Assembly: GCA_018829865.1 (NCBI GenBank)
Contig: JAHJTR010000003.1
Coordinates: 1 to 9,419, forward strand
Origin: Patescibacteria group bacterium
GTDB taxonomy: Bacteria > Patescibacteriota > Gracilibacteria > UBA1369 > JAHJTR01
Reading direction: 5' to 3'
Length of the DNA stretch: 9,419 nt
Of the stretch, positions 5,688 to 9,419 are shown in pieces. Position numbers and translations under genes: made by a program. Positions within the stretch are counted from its first letter, which is position 1. The number at the start of each line of letters is the position of its first letter. Below the pieces are notes generated by a model. The model was not told the DNA's origin. It was given only the letters and a program-made list of their open reading frames with translations, and did not search any database.

Positions 5688-7517
5688 CTACCCCAAAACC
5701 GCCTTAACCCTCCTAACCCCCGAACTACTCGACTGCTCTTTCTTAATCGTAAACCGCCCAAGCATCCCAGTCTTTTCAACATGCGGCCCCCCACAAATCT
5801 CCTTCGAAAAATCACCAATAGCATAAACCTTCACATTATCGCCATATTTGCTTTCAAAAAGCCCAATCGCCCCAGCCGCTTTAGCTTCTTCAACAGTCAT
5901 CTCACTCACAATAACCGGCATATCTTTCGCAATCTGCTCATTCACCATATCTTCAACCTGCTTAATCTGCTCAGGCGTCATTTTATCCGGATGACAAAAA
6001 TCAAAACGCAGTCTGTCAGCCGTAATATTGCTACCCCTCTGCTCAACATGATCGCCCAGCACATTCCTAAGCGCCTGATGAAGCAAATGAGTCGCCGTAT
6101 GCAAAGCCGTAGTTTTCTCGCTATCATCCGCCAGCCCTCCTTTAAATTTATTCTCAGCCCCCTGCCGAGATAACTCCTGATGTTTTTCATAAGCGGCATT
6201 AAAGCCTTCAGTATCAACCTCAAGCCCATTCTCAGCCGCAAGCTCCTTAGTCATTTCCAGCGGATACCCATAAGTATCATAAAGCCTAAAAGCCAGCCTG
6301 CCACTCAAAATATTCTGATTACCTTTTTGCAAATTTGGTAGGAGTTTTTCAAACTCCCGCTCCCCAGCCACAAGCGCCTTCTTAAATTTCTCCTCCTCTT
6401 TGCTCATCTCACCCAAAATCAGCTCGCGATTTTGCTCAAGCTCAGGGTAAACATCGCTATAATCGGCAATAACCTGCGCCGCAACATCACTACAAAACCC
6501 CTCATTAGCCCAAAGTTTAAACCCATGCCGAATCGCCCTCCGAATCAGCCTGCGCAAAATATATCCCTGATCAGTATTCGAAGGCGTAATTTTATCAGCC
6601 ATCAAAAAAGTCGCCGCCCGCAAATGATCAGCCACAATCCGAATCGATTGAGTTTCAGTCTCATCATCAATATCCTCGCGATCAGTAATATTCTCATGAA
6701 TTTTCCCAATTATCCCCTCAAATAATTCCGTTTCAAAAACAGAGTCCTTACCCTGCAGCATCGCAGTAACCCTTTCCAGCCCAAAACCCGTATCCACGTT
6801 TTTTTGTTTAAGGGAGGAGTATAAACCGTCTGCCCCTTTATTATATTCCATAAAAACATCATTCCAAATCTCAACATATCGCCCACACTCACACGCCGGC
6901 CCTAGGCTGGCACACTTCTCGCATTCAGCAACCTTATCATTTATAACAAACATCTCAGTATCCGGCCCACAAGGTCCGGTCAAGCCCGCAGGCCCCCACC
7001 AGTTCTCCTTCTTCCCGAAAAAAAATATTTTCATCGAATGGTCAGATCCCTGCCCGTCCCATCTTTCAAACCCCAATTCTTCCCAAGTTTTAGCCGCTTC
7101 TTCATCCCTACCCGCATCCTCGTCGCCGGCAAAACAACTCACACAAAGTTTTTCTTTCTCAATCCCAAGCCCGCCGCTCTCAGTTTCTCCCGTCAAAAAC
7201 TCATAACTAAGTTTAATCGCCTCCTCCTTAAAATAATCACCAAGCGACCAATTACCCATCATTTCAAAAAACGTCAAATGCGTTAAATCTCCTACCTCAT
7301 CAATATCATCGGTGCGCAAACATTTCTGGCAATCAACCAAACGCCTACCCGCAGGATGCTCTTGCCCCAGTAAATAGGGGACAAGCGGATGCATGCCAGC
7401 AGTTGTAAAAAGCACAGTAGGATCATTTTCCGGAATCAAAGAAGCACCTGGAATCTGTTTATGATCATTTTTAACGAAAAAATCAATATATTTTTGGCGG
7501 ATTTCTTTAGCTTTCAT
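5688..7517 (-). CDS. alaS: Alanyl-tRNA synthetase, short form lacking the C-terminal (C-Ala) domain
   Basis: Charges tRNA-Ala and clears mischarged Ser/Gly. The 609-residue protein contains the class II catalytic core: CQKCLRTDDIDEVG...THLTFFEMMGNWSLGDYF (motif 2, residues 63-96), GPCGPDTEMF (181-190) and NTDQGYILRRLIRRAIRHGF (motif 3, 314-333). The tRNA-recognition helical part follows, then the editing domain with zinc ligands in HTATH (473-477) and CGGPH (575-579). The chain stops about 30 residues later, at GVRRVKAVLG, so the DHHA1/C-Ala part (most of the last 250 or so residues of the roughly 870-residue bacterial enzyme) is missing. Downstream DNA has no remnant of it, so this is a short form, not a frameshift. 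The usual second Cys of GPCGPCSE is Asp here, and an extra cysteine cluster (CEKC...CEC, 199-211) lies in the core. The ATG at 7517 has no ribosome site. Confidence 0.95.
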   Translation of the reverse strand: MKAKEIRQKYIDFFVKNDHKQIPGASLIPENDPTVLFTTAGMHPLVPYLLGQEHPAGRRLVDCQKCLRTDDIDEVGDLTHLTFFEMMGNWSLGDYFKEEAIKLSYEFLTGETESGGLGIEKEKLCVSCFAGDEDAGRDEEAAKTWEELGFERWDGQGSDHSMKIFFFGKKENWWGPAGLTGPCGPDTEMFVINDKVAECEKCASLGPACECGRYVEIWNDVFMEYNKGADGLYSSLKQKNVDTGFGLERVTAMLQGKDSVFETELFEGIIGKIHENITDREDIDDETETQSIRIVADHLRAATFLMADKITPSNTDQGYILRRLIRRAIRHGFKLWANEGFCSDVAAQVIADYSDVYPELEQNRELILGEMSKEEEKFKKALVAGEREFEKLLPNLQKGNQNILSGRLAFRLYDTYGYPLEMTKELAAENGLEVDTEGFNAAYEKHQELSRQGAENKFKGGLADDSEKTTALHTATHLLHQALRNVLGDHVEQRGSNITADRLRFDFCHPDKMTPEQIKQVEDMVNEQIAKDMPVIVSEMTVEEAKAAGAIGLFESKYGDNVKVYAIGDFSKEICGGPHVEKTGMLGRFTIKKEQSSSSGVRRVKAVLG

Positions 7518-7544
7518 ATTAAAAAATTAAGCGTAAGTGCTGCT

Positions 7545-7573
7545 ATTTTAAGCGAAACACCCTGCAAAAACAA
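7545..7573 (-). promoter_or_regulatory. Promoter for alaS
   Basis: On the minus strand, TTGTTT (plus 7568-7573) and TAAAAT (plus 7545-7550) are spaced by 17 bases. Transcription would start near 7538, about 20 bases before the ATG. It lies in the divergent gap towards the DUF3352-like gene; no equally good plus-strand promoter is visible there. Confidence 0.55.
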
Positions 7574-7631
7574 TGGATTAACATTTTATTTTATGAGATA
7601 TTTAGGCACACACTCATATAAAAATCTAAAT

Positions 7632-9362
7632 ATGTCCAAAAGAAAACGCAAAGATCACCCTAGTATTATCAATCGAAATGAAGAAATAAAAGAGAAAAAA
7701 AGCACCATGAAGCGCAAAATTGCAGGAGTGGCCCTCATTATCACCGGCCTGATTATTATCGGTTTTATCGGATTTTTTTTGATGCTCAAGATTTTCTCAG
7801 CCCCCAGAATCGCCAATCTCCTCCCCCTAAAAGATACAATTGCTCTTGTTGAAACAGATATAAGCGGTATTAACGGTCAATTCGACTATTTATTGCGTTT
7901 AACTCAGGATTCGCCGGCATACAGCAAAGAAAACTTCATCAATCATCTTTACGAAAAATATGAAATCGATTTTTATAAAGAAATCAGCCCTTGGATTGGT
8001 GGGCGACATGGGGCGGCGCTAATAAAAGGCGGCAATGAGATTAACGAGGTTTATTTTATTGAGTCACGCGACCACGATCAGACACTTGAGTTTCTCAAAA
8101 AATATCAAATGACTCATCCGGATGACGCGATAGTTGCGAGTAATTACCGGGGTTACGACATCTACTCCTACAAAATGAGCAACAATCTAAAATTTTTCTT
8201 CGCCAAAAAATATTTAATTATCAGTAACCAAAAAGAGCCGCTTCAGCAGATAATTAATGTACTTACGCACGAAAGTGATAGTCTGGATTCAAGTCGCGAT
8301 TATCGCACTATAATCACAAATACCAACCGTGATCATTTGGCATTTGCCTATTTGGATGTGCAAAATGGACTCGGCTATATCGTAAAAAATCCCAAATATG
8401 CCAAGATGCTCGGGCGTGAGATTAGCCTTTATATGCCTCTCCTAAAAATTTATAAGCAGCTCGGAGTTTCAATTTCCGCTGAGGGTAACGGCATCAAAGT
8501 TCAAACGTACACTTCGGTTGATAAAGAATCGCTCAAAGATAATATTTATTTTCGCTATGATTCAAAATATAACGGCAAATTGCTTTCACATTTACCCGAA
8601 AATCCGCTGAGTGTTTTTGGAGGCCACAATTTAAGTAGCCAGCTGCAGCGGTTTGAGAGTCTGCTTGGCGAAACTAATTCTCTGGCAAATATTTTATATA
8701 GAGGCGAAATTAATAAATTTATCAAAATGTATTTAGGAGAAGGAATCGACTACGAAAAAGATATTCTGCCAATTTTTGCCAATGAGTATTTATATTTTTT
8801 AGAAGGAAGTTTCTCAAGCCCCGACTACGCTCTTATTCTTGAAATAAATGATGAGACAAATCTTAAAAAACTCCTACCAAAATTCGAGCAGGCATTTATA
8901 AAAATAGCCGCAAACAGAAACCCCATCACAAAAGAAATTGAATTGGCGGATGGCACCAAAGCCGAAGAAATCGTTGTTGATTTTAATGACATAAAAAAAG
9001 AGGAAATGGCAGCCAAAAATGCCAACATAATCAGTTTCAAAACCTCGGGAGGTAAAGAGCTAATAAGTTATGCCATCAATGACAATAAATTCATCTTCAC
9101 CACAAAGATCAGCACTCTGAATAATATTTTAGAAAAAACTTCAGAGCCTGATCAGAACTCCGAAATCCATCAAAAAATTGACAAGAATATTATCAGCTCA
9201 GCGGATGAAATTGGTTACGTGGATTTGGAATCATTCTGGCCATCAGGTAAATTTCTTTCACCGGAATTTTTGGAGTACCTATTGCCCTTCAAAAAAGTTT
9301 ATTTCGGACAGGAAATATTTGATAACGGCACAGTCGCCGAATATTATTTTGAGGTTAAATAA
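7632..9362 (+). CDS. Membrane-anchored DUF3352-like protein
   Basis: From the ATG at 7632 the protein has 576 residues: a basic cytoplasmic N-terminus (MSKRKRKDHP..., 1-29), one membrane segment (about 30-54, KIAGVALIITGLIIIGFIGF) and a large outer domain. LLPLKDTIALVETDI just past the membrane, the block YRGYDIYSYKM...LKFFFAKKYLIISNQKEPLQQII, and HLAFAYLDVQNGL fit the DUF3352 pattern of a repeated alpha/beta surface domain of unknown function. The positive-inside charge predicts an outward-facing domain. ATG 7593 is an alternative start (589 residues); ATG 7707 would keep only the membrane helix and outer domain. The frame stays open back to 7389, but that part runs antisense through alaS and is not credible as coding. 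No ribosome site or clear promoter decides the start. The stop overlaps the next ATG, so the two are co-translated. Confidence 0.75.
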   Translation: MSKRKRKDHPSIINRNEEIKEKKSTMKRKIAGVALIITGLIIIGFIGFFLMLKIFSAPRIANLLPLKDTIALVETDISGINGQFDYLLRLTQDSPAYSKENFINHLYEKYEIDFYKEISPWIGGRHGAALIKGGNEINEVYFIESRDHDQTLEFLKKYQMTHPDDAIVASNYRGYDIYSYKMSNNLKFFFAKKYLIISNQKEPLQQIINVLTHESDSLDSSRDYRTIITNTNRDHLAFAYLDVQNGLGYIVKNPKYAKMLGREISLYMPLLKIYKQLGVSISAEGNGIKVQTYTSVDKESLKDNIYFRYDSKYNGKLLSHLPENPLSVFGGHNLSSQLQRFESLLGETNSLANILYRGEINKFIKMYLGEGIDYEKDILPIFANEYLYFLEGSFSSPDYALILEINDETNLKKLLPKFEQAFIKIAANRNPITKEIELADGTKAEEIVVDFNDIKKEEMAAKNANIISFKTSGGKELISYAINDNKFIFTTKISTLNNILEKTSEPDQNSEIHQKIDKNIISSADEIGYVDLESFWPSGKFLSPEFLEYLLPFKKVYFGQEIFDNGTVAEYYFEVK

Positions 9363-9419
9363 TGAAAAAATGTGACATCAAAAATAATCAAGGAAATGAG
9401 GTTATTAACCTTAAAATAA
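9362..9419 (+). CDS. Start of a further gene, truncated by the window end
   Basis: ATG at 9362-9364 overlaps the preceding TAA (TAATG) and opens 19 codons, MKKCDIKNNQGNEVINLKI, with no stop before the window ends. GAGG at 9351-9354, seven bases upstream, is a reasonable ribosome site, rare in this window. The overlap indicates an operon with the DUF3352-like gene. The fragment is too short for a family to be named. Confidence 0.55.
   Translation, partial: MKKCDIKNNQGNEVINLKI

Noticed and set aside
5688..5824. Frameshifted remainder of alaS
   Set aside because: The alaS frame ends cleanly at TAG after the editing domain, and the gap downstream has no C-Ala-like sequence; the other minus-strand frame here is a shadow.
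7389..7631. Upstream extension of the DUF3352-like frame back to 7389
   Set aside because: The first part runs antisense through the conserved start of alaS, and the peptide there looks unlike protein. Starts at 7593 or 7632 are more sensible.
69..9362. UGA recoded as glycine (code 25)
   Set aside because: No in-frame TGA occurs within the recognised genes, several of them over 500 codons, and the PH gene's TGA stop fits the ATGA overlap with lemA.

Overview
The window looks like a chromosomal segment from a small-genome, AT-rich bacterium. The best guess is a member of the Candidate Phyla Radiation (Patescibacteria). The clues are indirect: a very short alanyl-tRNA synthetase without the usual C-terminal domain, a two-gene PH-domain/LemA cassette, a DUF3352-like anchored surface protein, lysine-rich proteins, and almost no Shine-Dalgarno sequences. 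No long gene contains an in-frame UGA, so the UGA=glycine code of Gracilibacteria and Absconditabacteria is unlikely. There are no rRNA, tRNA, CRISPR or transposase genes.

Layout, left to right. On the plus strand, 69-782 and 779-1306 encode a two-helix membrane protein with a bacterial PH-like domain and a divergent LemA protein, coupled by an ATGA overlap. After a 132-base gap carrying a good promoter comes a 405-residue, very basic protein of unknown family (1439-2656). A 196-base gap with a weak terminator and a possible promoter leads to miaB (2853-4541), the tRNA ms2i6A37 methylthiotransferase. Its interdomain linker has been enlarged by an array of palindromic repeats at 3291-3520 that is translated as part of the protein. 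miaB converges on a solitary ParA-type ATPase gene on the minus strand (4547-5560), with only 5 bases between the stop codons. The gap at 5561-5687 holds a promoter for parA and a perfect 9-bp inverted repeat. Next on the minus strand is alaS (5688-7517), which ends right after the editing domain. Divergent from it is a membrane-anchored DUF3352-like protein (start near 7632, end 9362), overlapped by the start of another gene that leaves the window.

Two genes serve translation (miaB and alaS), three encode envelope proteins (PH, LemA, DUF3352-like), and ParA and the basic orphan look like accessory or partitioning genes. No single pathway links them. The most unusual structure is the palindrome array inside miaB. 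Its four hairpins share the same outer stem but have compensated changes towards the apex, and copies are read in two different frames. This points to a DNA-level repeat family (REP-like, or analogous to Rickettsia palindromic elements) that has spread inside an essential-type protein's linker without breaking the reading frame.
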